Both the position numbers and the translations under genes were made by a program. Positions 8,428-14,658 of a DNA stretch of 35,839 bases are shown here, one piece after another (positions within the stretch are counted from its first letter, which is position 1; every line of letters begins with the position of its first letter). This DNA comes from Streptomyces spinoverrucosus (GTDB taxonomy: Bacteria > Actinomycetota > Actinomycetes > Streptomycetales > Streptomycetaceae), in NCBI RefSeq assembly GCF_006539505.1, contig NZ_BJND01000031.1, positions 1 through 35,839 of the forward strand. The letters are read 5' to 3'. The notes beneath the pieces are model-generated. The model did not search any database. It saw nothing but the letters and a program-made list of their open reading frames with translations, and had not been told where the DNA came from.

Positions 8428-8759
8428 GCCGGCTTCGCGGATCGGGCGCCGAGCAACACCGAGGCCATGGTCAGCGCGATGGCCGAGCCGACGAGGCTGC
8501 CGAAGCCGATCCGACCGTCGACGGCGTAGGACGCGGTGGCGGTGACGAGGACACCGGCGGAGAAGCAGTGGGCGGCGAGGAGTGCCGGGGCGGCGATCCG
8601 GCCCGGCAGCGCGGCCGCGACGAGCAGCGCCGCGCACAGGATCAGGTCGGGGACGAGGAACAGATTGTCGGCTTCCCAGGAGTTGGTCGGAAAGAGGAAA
8701 GCGAATGTGCCGAGGCTGAGCAGGACGGCGGCGATCCGTCCGATCTTGAGCATCGTCAT
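8424..8759 (-). CDS. Small four-helix membrane protein
   Basis: A 111-residue protein with about four hydrophobic stretches: IGRIAAVLLSLGTFAFLF, FLVPDLILCAALLVAAAL, a segment near LLAAHCFSAGVLVTA, and FGSLVGSAIALTMASVLL. I do not recognise a named family. It is the first gene of a two-gene unit with the MDR reductase and overlaps it by four bases. The start is uncertain: ATG 8759 directly follows a palindromic operator and has no ribosome-binding site, while ATG 8780 lies beyond the palindrome with GGAG too close. A leaderless transcript is possible. It may shield or transport the compound handled by the reductase. Confidence 0.65.
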   Translation of the reverse strand: MTMLKIGRIAAVLLSLGTFAFLFPTNSWEADNLFLVPDLILCAALLVAAALPGRIAAPALLAAHCFSAGVLVTATASYAVDGRIGFGSLVGSAIALTMASVLLGARSAKPA

Positions 8760-8774
8760 GTCTACACCGTAGAC
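8760..8774. promoter_or_regulatory. Palindromic operator 1, GTCTACACCGTAGAC
   Basis: A perfect inverted repeat, GTCTAC-N3-GTAGAC, touching the likely start codon of the small membrane protein (8759). A second copy lies at 8790-8804. The pair sits between that gene and the divergent TetR gene, the normal place for TetR autoregulation. Confidence 0.75.
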
Positions 8775-8789
8775 ATACATCTCCGGCGC

Positions 8790-8804
8790 TGTCTACGTCG
8801 TAGA
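8790..8804. promoter_or_regulatory. Palindromic operator 2, GTCTACGTCGTAGAC
   Basis: The second perfect GTCTAC-N3-GTAGAC palindrome. Centres of the two copies are 30 bases apart, about three helical turns, so two repressor dimers could bind on one face. It lies 22 bases before the TetR start at 8827. Confidence 0.75.
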
Positions 8805-8826
8805 CACGATCTGGCAGAATGGGCGC

Positions 8827-9453
8827 ATGCCTCGACGCGCCAGCCTGACCACCGACGCCATCGCGACGGCGGCGCTGAAGGTCGGCGACCGGGAGGGCGC
8901 CAAGGCGATGACCATGCGCCGGATCGCCGCCGAGCTCGGCTGCGATCCGATGGCCCTCTACCGGCACTTCACCGACCGCGAGGCGCTGCTCGACGCCGTC
9001 GCCGACCTTGCCCTCGCCGACGCTCCCGACCCCCGTCCGGACCAGCCGTGGGACGCTCGGCTCGTCGCCGTCCTCACGTCGATCCGGTCGGCGGCGCTGC
9101 GCCACCCGGGCATCGCCGCCCACGTCGCCGGGCGCCCTCCCCTGCAGCGCCACGGGCGTCGACTCGGCGCGGCGATCACCGGTGCGCTCGCCGAGGCCGG
9201 GCTGCCGCCGACAGACGTGATCCGGGCGACGCAGGCGCTTGTCGCGTATCTCGCGGCTGCGCTCGCAATGGGCGTGCAGGCAGGGAAGCCGGACGCTCGC
9301 TGGCGACAACTACGGGACGTGATCTCCGAGCTCCCGGATGCGCCGCCGGGCGATGCACTGCCGGTGACGGGGTCCGACGACCAATTCGAGTACGGTCTCG
9401 GACTGCTCATCTCCGGCATCCGAGTCGAGGCGGAACGCAAGCGAACCACGTGA
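8827..9453 (+). CDS. TetR/AcrR-family repressor with IS-derived stop codon
   Basis: A 208-residue regulator. The N-terminal helix-turn-helix reads MTMRRIAAELGCDPMALYRHF at about residues 28-48, split here as AAELGCDPMALYRHFTDREA for the recognition part. The remainder is a helical ligand-binding domain, probably TetR_C-like. It is divergent from the membrane-protein and MDR-reductase pair, with two identical-arm palindromes between them. It most likely represses both directions and is released by a small electrophile or drug; the ligand is unknown. Its TGA stop at 9451-9453 forms the first three bases of an insertion-sequence end, so the native C-terminus was probably a little different. No clear Shine-Dalgarno sequence precedes the ATG. 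Confidence 0.85.
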   Translation: MPRRASLTTDAIATAALKVGDREGAKAMTMRRIAAELGCDPMALYRHFTDREALLDAVADLALADAPDPRPDQPWDARLVAVLTSIRSAALRHPGIAAHVAGRPPLQRHGRRLGAAITGALAEAGLPPTDVIRATQALVAYLAAALAMGVQAGKPDARWRQLRDVISELPDAPPGDALPVTGSDDQFEYGLGLLISGIRVEAERKRTT

Positions 9454-9648
9454 GCCTTTTCCCAACCTGCCGCTGCGCGGGTGGCTTTGGGTCACCGATC
9501 CGCGCACTCGGTGAGCAGGCCATGGCCACCCTCAAGACATGGCGGCTACTTCGCAAGCTCCGGTGCAGCGCCACCGGCATCACCAGCCTCGTCCAAGCAA
9601 TCCTCACCCTCCACCTGACCTGCTCAAACTGAGGTTGGAAAAGGCTCA
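9451..9648 (+). mobile_element. Internally deleted IS5-type element, 198 bases
   Basis: The left end TGAGCCTTTTCCCAACCT (9451-9468) and right end AGGTTGGAAAAGGCTCA (9632-9648) are inverted repeats, identical except for one extra C at the left. Between them only the 3' part of a transposase remains. No clear target duplication is visible. The element sits exactly at the end of the tetR gene and supplies its stop codon. Confidence 0.7.
9490..9632 (+). pseudogene. C-terminal remnant of an IS5-family transposase
   Basis: The plus-strand frame ending at 9632 reads GEQAMATLKTWRLLRKLRC and then ITSLVQAILTLHL. This is the usual C-terminal end of DDE transposases of the IS5 group in actinobacteria, after the catalytic glutamate region. 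The catalytic DDE core is absent, so it cannot be active. Confidence 0.65.
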
Positions 9649-9697
9649 GTGAGCCAGAGTCGGTGACACTCATAGTCGGCCATAACTCGCAGAGTTC

Positions 9698-9717
9698 GAG
9701 TCGGCAGGGACCGACTC
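9698..9717 (-). terminator. Hairpin at the end of the sigma-factor gene
   Basis: GAGTCGG (9698-9704) pairs perfectly with CCGACTC (9711-9717) across a six-base loop. It overlaps the stop codon of the sigma gene at 9716 and would end its transcript. There is no U-run, as is common in Streptomyces. Confidence 0.5.
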
Positions 9718-10594
9718 ACGCCGGATCCGGCAGGTCCATCAGCGCGAGCTTGGCCGGGTCGACCACGACCGTGATGTCGGTGATCCGGCCGTCGACGACG
9801 GTGAACGCGACGACGGAGAGCGGGGTGCCGTCCTCGCGCCAGGAAATGATCCCTGGGAGGCCGTTGACGAGCACCGCCCGCCCCTGTGCGGCTGAGCCGG
9901 CGGACAGTTGCGCGCCGACTGCGACCTTGGTGGCGCCGAGGGTGACGACTACGCCGGACGGGGTGTCGACGGTCAGTTTCACCTCGGGGTCGAGTACCCG
10001 CAGCAACTCCTCGAAGTCGCCGCGGCGAGCCGCCGCAAGGAAGGCCTGGACCACCTCCCGCTGCTCCCGTCCGATGCCGGTCGGCCGCTCAATCGTCTGC
10101 ACCTTCCTGCGGGCGCGGCTGGCGAGCATCTTGGTGGCGGCGGTGGACTTGCCGAGGATCTGGCCGACCTCGTCGAACGGCACCGCGAACAGGTCGTGCA
10201 GCACGAACGCCAGCCGCTCGCTCGGCCCCAGCGACTCCAGGACGACGAGGAGCGCGAGCCCGACCGAGTCGACGAGCACTGCGTCCTCCTCGGGAGCAGG
10301 ACTGTCGTCGAGCGTCACCACGAGCTCGGACAGGCGGGCGTCGTAGGACGCCTCCGGCCGGGCCTGTCGCGATCGCAGGACATCGAGGCTGATCCGGCCG
10401 ACCACCGTGGTCAGCCAGCCGGCGAGGTTGTGGATGGTCGCCGCGTCCTGGCGGGAGAGGCGCAGCCAGGCCTCCTGGACCACGTCCTCGGCGTCGGCGT
10501 GCGATCCGAGCATGCGGTAGGCGACCGCACGCAGCCGGTCGCGCTGGGCCTCGAACGCCTCGGCCATCGGTCCCGTCGGGCTGGTGTCGGACAT
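9716..10594 (-). CDS. ECF sigma factor, ECF41-like with C-terminal SnoaL-like domain
   Basis: A 292-residue extracytoplasmic-function sigma factor. Region 2 contains YRMLGSHADAEDVVQEAWLR (about residues 26-45). Region 4 contains LGPSERLAFVLHD and the helix-turn-helix FDEVGQILGKSTAATKMLASR. After about residue 175 comes a SnoaL-like (NTF2-fold) domain ending in DGRITDITVVVDPAKLALM, which recalls the conserved NPDKL motif of ECF41 C-termini. In that family the extra domain regulates the sigma factor in place of an anti-sigma protein. The WLPEP linker motif of classical ECF41 is not seen, so this may be a sister group. The start at 10594 has GAGGAAGG upstream. It is divergent from a CMD/AhpD gene, the hallmark partner of ECF41. 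Confidence 0.88.
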   Translation of the reverse strand: MSDTSPTGPMAEAFEAQRDRLRAVAYRMLGSHADAEDVVQEAWLRLSRQDAATIHNLAGWLTTVVGRISLDVLRSRQARPEASYDARLSELVVTLDDSPAPEEDAVLVDSVGLALLVVLESLGPSERLAFVLHDLFAVPFDEVGQILGKSTAATKMLASRARRKVQTIERPTGIGREQREVVQAFLAAARRGDFEELLRVLDPEVKLTVDTPSGVVVTLGATKVAVGAQLSAGSAAQGRAVLVNGLPGIISWREDGTPLSVVAFTVVDGRITDITVVVDPAKLALMDLPDPA

Positions 10595-10596
10595 GT

Positions 10597-10623
10597 TGTT
10601 ACCTTCCTCGGCTCTGCTCCGTC
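10597..10623 (+). promoter_or_regulatory. ECF41-type promoter for the CMD gene
   Basis: TGTTACC (10597-10603), a 16-base spacer, then CGTC (10620-10623). This resembles the TGTCACA-N16-CGTC consensus I recall for ECF41 sigma factors (five of seven -35 positions, full -10). The gene starts at 10678, leaving a leader of roughly 45-50 bases. Confidence 0.6.
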
Positions 10624-10632
10624 AGGGGTGAT

Positions 10633-10659
10633 GACGGGCCCGAAGGGGCGTAGGTAACC
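10633..10659 (-). promoter_or_regulatory. ECF41-type autoregulatory promoter for the sigma gene
   Basis: Read on the minus strand: GGTTACC (10659-10653), a 16-base spacer, then CGTC (10636-10633). It has the same elements and spacing as the divergent plus-strand promoter at 10597-10623, so the sigma factor probably transcribes itself and its partner. The sigma start codon is about 30 bases downstream of the expected transcript start. Confidence 0.6.
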
Positions 10660-10677
10660 GATGAAGGAGCAAGACCG

Positions 10678-11127
10678 ATGGAAGCACGCATGACAAGCCC
10701 GGCCAATCCCGACGTGATCACAGCGATCCAGCACCTCTACAAGGCGATTCACGCCGGGGGCGTGGACAAGCACCTGCTGTCCCTGGTCCACCTGCGCACC
10801 AGCCAGATCAACGGTTGCAGCCCGTGCATCTTCGCCACGATCGAGTCGGCGAAGAAGGCCGGTGAGACAGAGGAGCGGCTGCACAACGTGGTCGCGTGGC
10901 GCGAGACGCCCTTCTACACCGATGAGGAGCGGGCTGCCCTCGCCCTGGCCGAGGCCGCCACCCGCCTCCAGGACGGCGCACCGGGCGTGACCGGCGAGAT
11001 CTGGGACGCCGCTGCCGACCACTTCAGCGAGGAGCAGTTGGGCGCGATCATCCTGGAGATCGCGATGACCAACTTCTTCAACCGGATCAACCGCACGGTC
11101 CGGGAGCAGGCCGGCAAGACCTGGTGA
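10678..11127 (+). CDS. Carboxymuconolactone decarboxylase/AhpD-family protein
   Basis: A 149-residue protein of the AhpD/CMD fold. The redox pair is C47-X2-C50 in NGCSPCIF, and ETEERLHNVVAWRETPFYTDEE follows the family pattern (key block: HNVVAWRETPFY, residues about 70-81). AhpD-like members are small alpha-helical, often trimeric alkylhydroperoxidases that use the CXXC pair. The start ATG 10678 has AAGGAG at 10664-10669 with good spacing. It faces an ECF41-like sigma factor across matching promoters, so it is the probable main target. A redox-detoxification role is inferred from the family. Confidence 0.88.
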   Translation: MEARMTSPANPDVITAIQHLYKAIHAGGVDKHLLSLVHLRTSQINGCSPCIFATIESAKKAGETEERLHNVVAWRETPFYTDEERAALALAEAATRLQDGAPGVTGEIWDAAADHFSEEQLGAIILEIAMTNFFNRINRTVREQAGKTW

Positions 11128-11130
11128 GTC

Positions 11131-11146
11131 GGGCGGGGCGCCGCCC
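11131..11146 (+). terminator. Hairpin after the CMD/AhpD gene
   Basis: GGGCGG (11131-11136) pairs with CCGCCC (11141-11146) over a four-base loop, starting three bases after the stop codon. It is a short GC-rich stem without a U-run, plausible as a terminator for the CMD gene. Confidence 0.4.
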
Positions 11147-11307
11147 TTCGTACCGCCCCGATGCGGGCCGGAGCGACCGCCCTGCCCCGCCGCACGCGCC
11201 CCCGCCCCTCCCCCTGCGCCCCCCTGCGCTCCCGTACGGCCAATGGATTCCGGTCCTTCGGCGCGGCCGCGGCATCCCCCGGCCCCGGGCCCGGTAAGGG
11301 ATGGGGC

Positions 11308-11769
11308 ATGACTCTTCAACTCACCCGAACCCGCGTCGCCTTGGCGACCGCCACCGTCCTGCTCGCCGTCGGGGCGCCCACCGCGTACGCCACCCTTGGC
11401 GAGGAGACCCCTGCTGCCGCCCCCACCCCGGTGCGCGGGGAGCCGTACGCCGAGACGCGGCTTCTCTTCGGTACCGCGCGGCCCGATGGTGGACCGGCGG
11501 TCACGGACCGGCAGTTCATGGCCTTCATCGACAAGGAGGTGACGCCGGACTTTCCGGACGGGCTGACCGTGCAGAGTGGGCGCGGGCAGTGGCGGGACGC
11601 GAGCGGTGCGATCGACAAGGAGCGGTCGTACGAGCTGATCCTGCTCTATCCGGTGGGCGAGGCGGCGGCCAGGGACCGGAAGATCGAGGAGATCCGCCGG
11701 GACTACGAGAAGGCCTTCGGGCAAGAGTCGGTTGGGCGCGTGGACGATCAAGTGCGGGTCGACTTCTGA
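11308..11769 (+). CDS. Secreted DUF3574-family protein
   Basis: A 153-residue protein. The N-terminus (MTLQLTRTRVALATATVLLA followed by VGAPTAYA) is a Sec signal peptide with likely cleavage after AYA. The mature part carries YAETRLLFGTARPDG, TDRQFMAFIDKEVTPDFPDG and ERSYELILLYP, the pattern of DUF3574 as I know it. No enzymatic motif is known for this family. The ATG at 11308 is preceded by AAGGGA (11296-11301). It is monocistronic, between the CMD gene and the aldehyde dehydrogenase promoter. Function unknown. Confidence 0.8.
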   Translation: MTLQLTRTRVALATATVLLAVGAPTAYATLGEETPAAAPTPVRGEPYAETRLLFGTARPDGGPAVTDRQFMAFIDKEVTPDFPDGLTVQSGRGQWRDASGAIDKERSYELILLYPVGEAAARDRKIEEIRRDYEKAFGQESVGRVDDQVRVDF

Positions 11770-11807
11770 GCCGGTCCCGTACCCTCTCGGCGGGCCCTGG
11801 CGCCGAA

Positions 11808-11826
11808 AAACTATCGCCGCTAGTTT
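11808..11826. promoter_or_regulatory. Operator AAACTA-N7-TAGTTT before the ALDH gene
   Basis: AAACTATCGCCGCTAGTTT has perfectly complementary outer arms. It shares 14 of 19 bases and the same arm spacing with the site at 18484-18502 next to a TetR gene. TAGTTT could serve as the -10 box with CTGGCG at 11797 as -35 (18-base spacer), so binding would block transcription. The ALDH start is 43 bases downstream. Confidence 0.65.
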
Positions 11827-11869
11827 GGGTGCCGACGTGCCGACGACGCCGCAGTTCGGGAGGTGGGCC

Positions 11870-13258
11870 ATGAAGGCCCGGGACGGGATGTACATCGACG
11901 GTGCCTGGCGCCCCGCCGCAGGCCAGGACGAGATCGAGGTCGTGAACCCGGCCGACGAGGAGATCTTCGGCCGGGTCCCCGCGGGCACCGCCGAGGACGT
12001 GGACCGGGCCGTGCGGGCCGCTCGCGCCGCATTCCCGGCCTGGTCCGCCACGCCGCCCGCCGAGCGGTCCGCGCGCCTGGCCGCCCTTCGGGACGTGCTG
12101 ACCGCCCGCAAGGACGAGATCGCCGAGACGATCACCGCCGAGCTGGGTTCGCCGTTGGCCTTCTCGCAGGCGGTGCACATGGGCGCGCCGATCGCGGTCG
12201 CGGGCTCGTACGCCGAACTGGCCGCGACGTACGCCTTCGAGGAGAAGGTCGGCAACTCGACCGTCTACCAGGAGCCGGTCGGCGTGGTCGGCGCGATCAC
12301 GCCGTGGAACTACCCCTTGCACCAGATCGTCGCCAAGGTCGCCCCGGCCCTCGCCGCGGGCTGCACGGTCGTACTGAAGCCCGCCGAGGACACCCCCCTG
12401 ACCGCGCAGGCCTTCGCGGAGGCGGTGCACGAGGCGGGCTTCCCGGCCGGAGTCTTCAACCTGGTCACCGGCCTCGGCCCGGTGGCCGGGCAGGCGCTCG
12501 CCGAGCATCGCGGGGTCGACATGGTCTCCTTCACCGGGTCCACGGCCGTGGGCAGGCAGATCGCCGCCACGGCCGGGGCCGCGGTGAAGAAGGTCGCCCT
12601 GGAGCTGGGCGGCAAGTCCGCCAACGTCATCCTGCCCAGCGCCGACCTGGGCCGGGCCGTCAACGTCGGCGTCGCCAATGTCATGTCCAACTCCGGGCAG
12701 ACGTGCAGCGCGTGGACCCGGATGCTGGTGCACTCCTCGCAGTACACCGCCGCCGTCGAGCTGGCCGTCGCCGCGGCCGCCAAGTACGGCGAGCGCATCG
12801 GGCCCCTCGTGAACGCCCGGCAGCGGGACCGGGTGCGCGGCTACATCGAGAAGGGCGTGGCCGAGGGCGCCCGGCTCGTCGCGGGCGGCGTCGAAGCCCC
12901 GCGTGAGCGTGGCTACTTCGTCAGCCCGACCGTCTTCGCGGACGTCACGCCGGAGATGACCATTGCCCAGGAGGAGATCTTCGGGCCGGTCCTGTCGATC
13001 CTCCGCTACGAGGACGAGGACGACGCCCTGCGGATCGCCAACGGCACGGTGTACGGGCTCGCCGGCGCGGTCTGGGCGGGCGACGAAGCGGAGGCGGTGG
13101 CCTTCGCGCGCCGGATGGAGACGGGCCAGGTCGACATCAACGGCGGCCGCTTCAACCCGCTCGCGCCCTTCGGTGGGTACAAGCAGTCGGGCGTGGGCCG
13201 GGAACTCGGCGTGCACGGCCTGGCCGAGTATCTCCAGACCAAGTCCCTCCAGTTCTAA
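11870..13258 (+). CDS. NAD(P)-dependent aldehyde dehydrogenase
   Basis: A 462-residue member of the ALDH superfamily, which oxidises aldehydes to carboxylic acids with NAD(P)+. Visible features are the cofactor motif VGAITPWNYP, the FTGSTAVGR Rossmann loop, general base E245 in LELGGKSAN and nucleophile C279 in SGQTCSAWTR. The C-terminal FGGYKQSGVGRELG is also present. Length is slightly short but within the family. GGGAGGTGGG lies just before ATG 11870; an in-frame upstream extension crosses the operator and is rejected. The alcohol dehydrogenase follows after 14 bases, so both form one operon that can carry an alcohol to its acid. The natural substrate is unknown. Confidence 0.92.
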   Translation: MKARDGMYIDGAWRPAAGQDEIEVVNPADEEIFGRVPAGTAEDVDRAVRAARAAFPAWSATPPAERSARLAALRDVLTARKDEIAETITAELGSPLAFSQAVHMGAPIAVAGSYAELAATYAFEEKVGNSTVYQEPVGVVGAITPWNYPLHQIVAKVAPALAAGCTVVLKPAEDTPLTAQAFAEAVHEAGFPAGVFNLVTGLGPVAGQALAEHRGVDMVSFTGSTAVGRQIAATAGAAVKKVALELGGKSANVILPSADLGRAVNVGVANVMSNSGQTCSAWTRMLVHSSQYTAAVELAVAAAAKYGERIGPLVNARQRDRVRGYIEKGVAEGARLVAGGVEAPRERGYFVSPTVFADVTPEMTIAQEEIFGPVLSILRYEDEDDALRIANGTVYGLAGAVWAGDEAEAVAFARRMETGQVDINGGRFNPLAPFGGYKQSGVGRELGVHGLAEYLQTKSLQF

Positions 13259-13272
13259 GGGAGTTCACTGTC

Positions 13273-14358
13273 ATGGCTGTGCGTGCCGCCGTCCTTCCGG
13301 CTGTCGGTGCCCCGCTGGAGGTCACGGAGATCGACCTTCCCGAGCCCGGCCCCGACCAGGTCCGGGTCCGCCTCGCCGCGGCCGGGGTTTGCCACTCCGA
13401 CCTCTCCCTGTCCAACGGCACCATGCGCGTCCCGGTCCCGGCCGTCCTCGGCCACGAGGGCGCCGGCACGGTCGTCGCCGTCGGCGAAGGGGTCACCCAT
13501 CTCGCGCCGGGCGACGGCGTCGTCCTCAACTGGGCCCCGTCCTGCGGCGACTGCCCCGCCTGCGCACGCGGCGAGGTGTGGCTGTGCGCCAACGCCCTGA
13601 ACGGCTCCGCCGGCGTCCACGCCCACCGCACGTCCGACGGCGCCGAATTGCACCCCGGGCTGAACGTGGCCGCGTTCGCCGAGGAGACGGTGGTGCCGAC
13701 GTCCTGCGCGCTGCCCGCCCCACCGGACGTGCCCCTGACCGACGCGGCGCTCCTGGGCTGCGCGGTCCTCACGGGCTACGGCGCCGTCCACCACTCGGCG
13801 AAGGTGCGGCCCGGCGAGACGGTCGCGGTGTTCGGCGTCGGCGGGGTGGGCCTCGCGGCGCTGCAGTCGGCGCGCATCGCGGGCGCGTCGCGGATCATCG
13901 CGGTGGACGTCTCCCTGGAGAAGGAGGAACTGGCCCGCGCGGCCGGCGCCACCGACTACGTCGTCGCCTCCGACACCACCGCCCGCGAGATCCGCGCCCT
14001 GACCGGCAAGCAGGGCGTCGACGTGGCCGTGGAGTGCGTGGGCCGGGCGGTCACCATCCGCACCGCCTGGGAGTCGACCCGCCGCGGCGGCCGCACGACG
14101 GTGGTCGGCATCGGCGGCAAGGACCAGCAGGTCACCTTCAACGCCCTGGAGATCTTCCACTGGGGCCGCACCCTCTCGGGCTGCGTCTACGGCAACTCCA
14201 ACCCCGAGCAGGACCTGCCGGTCCTGGCCGACCACATCCGCGCGGGCCGCCTCGACCTGTCGGCGCTGGTCACGGAGCGGATCGCTCTGGACGGCATTCC
14301 GGCGGCATTCGAGAACATGCTGGCGGGCAAGGGGGGACGGGCGCTGGTGGTCTTCTAG
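13273..14358 (+). CDS. Zinc-dependent medium-chain alcohol dehydrogenase
   Basis: A 361-residue MDR-family dehydrogenase with intact zinc sites. Catalytic ligands are C40 (GVCHSD), H61/E62 (GHEGAG) and C163 (LLGCAVLTGYG). Structural-zinc cysteines are C91, C94, C97 and C105. The Rossmann motif is VFGVGGVGLAAL. The overall pattern resembles class III/aryl-alcohol dehydrogenases. It oxidises an alcohol to an aldehyde with NAD+, feeding the ALDH encoded just upstream. It starts 14 bases after the ALDH stop with GGGAG as ribosome-binding site, so it is probably cotranscribed under the operator at 11808. A MITE-like hairpin begins three bases after its stop. Confidence 0.92.
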   Translation: MAVRAAVLPAVGAPLEVTEIDLPEPGPDQVRVRLAAAGVCHSDLSLSNGTMRVPVPAVLGHEGAGTVVAVGEGVTHLAPGDGVVLNWAPSCGDCPACARGEVWLCANALNGSAGVHAHRTSDGAELHPGLNVAAFAEETVVPTSCALPAPPDVPLTDAALLGCAVLTGYGAVHHSAKVRPGETVAVFGVGGVGLAALQSARIAGASRIIAVDVSLEKEELARAAGATDYVVASDTTAREIRALTGKQGVDVAVECVGRAVTIRTAWESTRRGGRTTVVGIGGKDQQVTFNALEIFHWGRTLSGCVYGNSNPEQDLPVLADHIRAGRLDLSALVTERIALDGIPAAFENMLAGKGGRALVVF

Positions 14359-14360
14359 GA

Positions 14361-14445
14361 CCTGTCGTCACCTTCCGTCGCCCGCCCGGAGGCCTTGGGG
14401 GAGTGCGGCCGGGCGTCGCCGGGCAGGCGGGAATGTGACGACAGG
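14361..14445. mobile_element. MITE-like hairpin element, copy 1 (85 bases)
   Basis: CCTGTCGTCAC (14361-14371) is perfectly inverted as GTGACGACAGG (14435-14445). The inner parts (CGCCCGCCCGGAGG; GGGCGTCGCCGGGCAGGCGGG) closely match the element at 21851-21977. It encodes no protein. It lies immediately behind the alcohol dehydrogenase stop and could also act as a terminator. 14446-14570 is GC-rich with nothing recognisable. Confidence 0.65.
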
Positions 14446-14581
14446 GCGCAGCGCGGGCCCCCGCCCCGCACCCGCCGCCGCGCGCCCCGGCCCCCTTCCG
14501 AGGGCCGGGCCTTCGGCACGCCCCGACGGCTCTCCGTGCCATGTACAGGCAAAACTCCTCCCGCACGACCCGTTGACGTCC

Positions 14582-14599
14582 ATACCGTCCGGTCAGTAC
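14582..14599. promoter_or_regulatory. Operator site B of the ACCGACCGGTCGGT family
   Basis: ATACCGTCCGGTCAGTAC matches the window consensus at 15 of 18 positions. It lies between a possible -35 TTGACG (14573-14578) and -10 TACGTT (14597-14602, 18-base spacer). The symporter start at 14659 is 59 bases downstream. Confidence 0.6.
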
Positions 14600-14658
14600 G
14601 TTCCCGGAAATCCCAGCCGCCCCCCGTCCCGTCCCCGCACCCACCGGAGTGTGCACGC

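Noticed and set aside
8428..9309. Long minus-strand extension of the MDR reductase frame
   Set aside because: It runs antisense through the membrane protein region and tetR and has no family similarity; the GTG at 8427 fits the coupling with the upstream gene.
11128..11307. Upstream extension of the DUF3574 gene from 11161
   Set aside because: The extension is low-complexity Pro/Arg sequence; the signal peptide starts cleanly at ATG 11308 with a ribosome-binding site.
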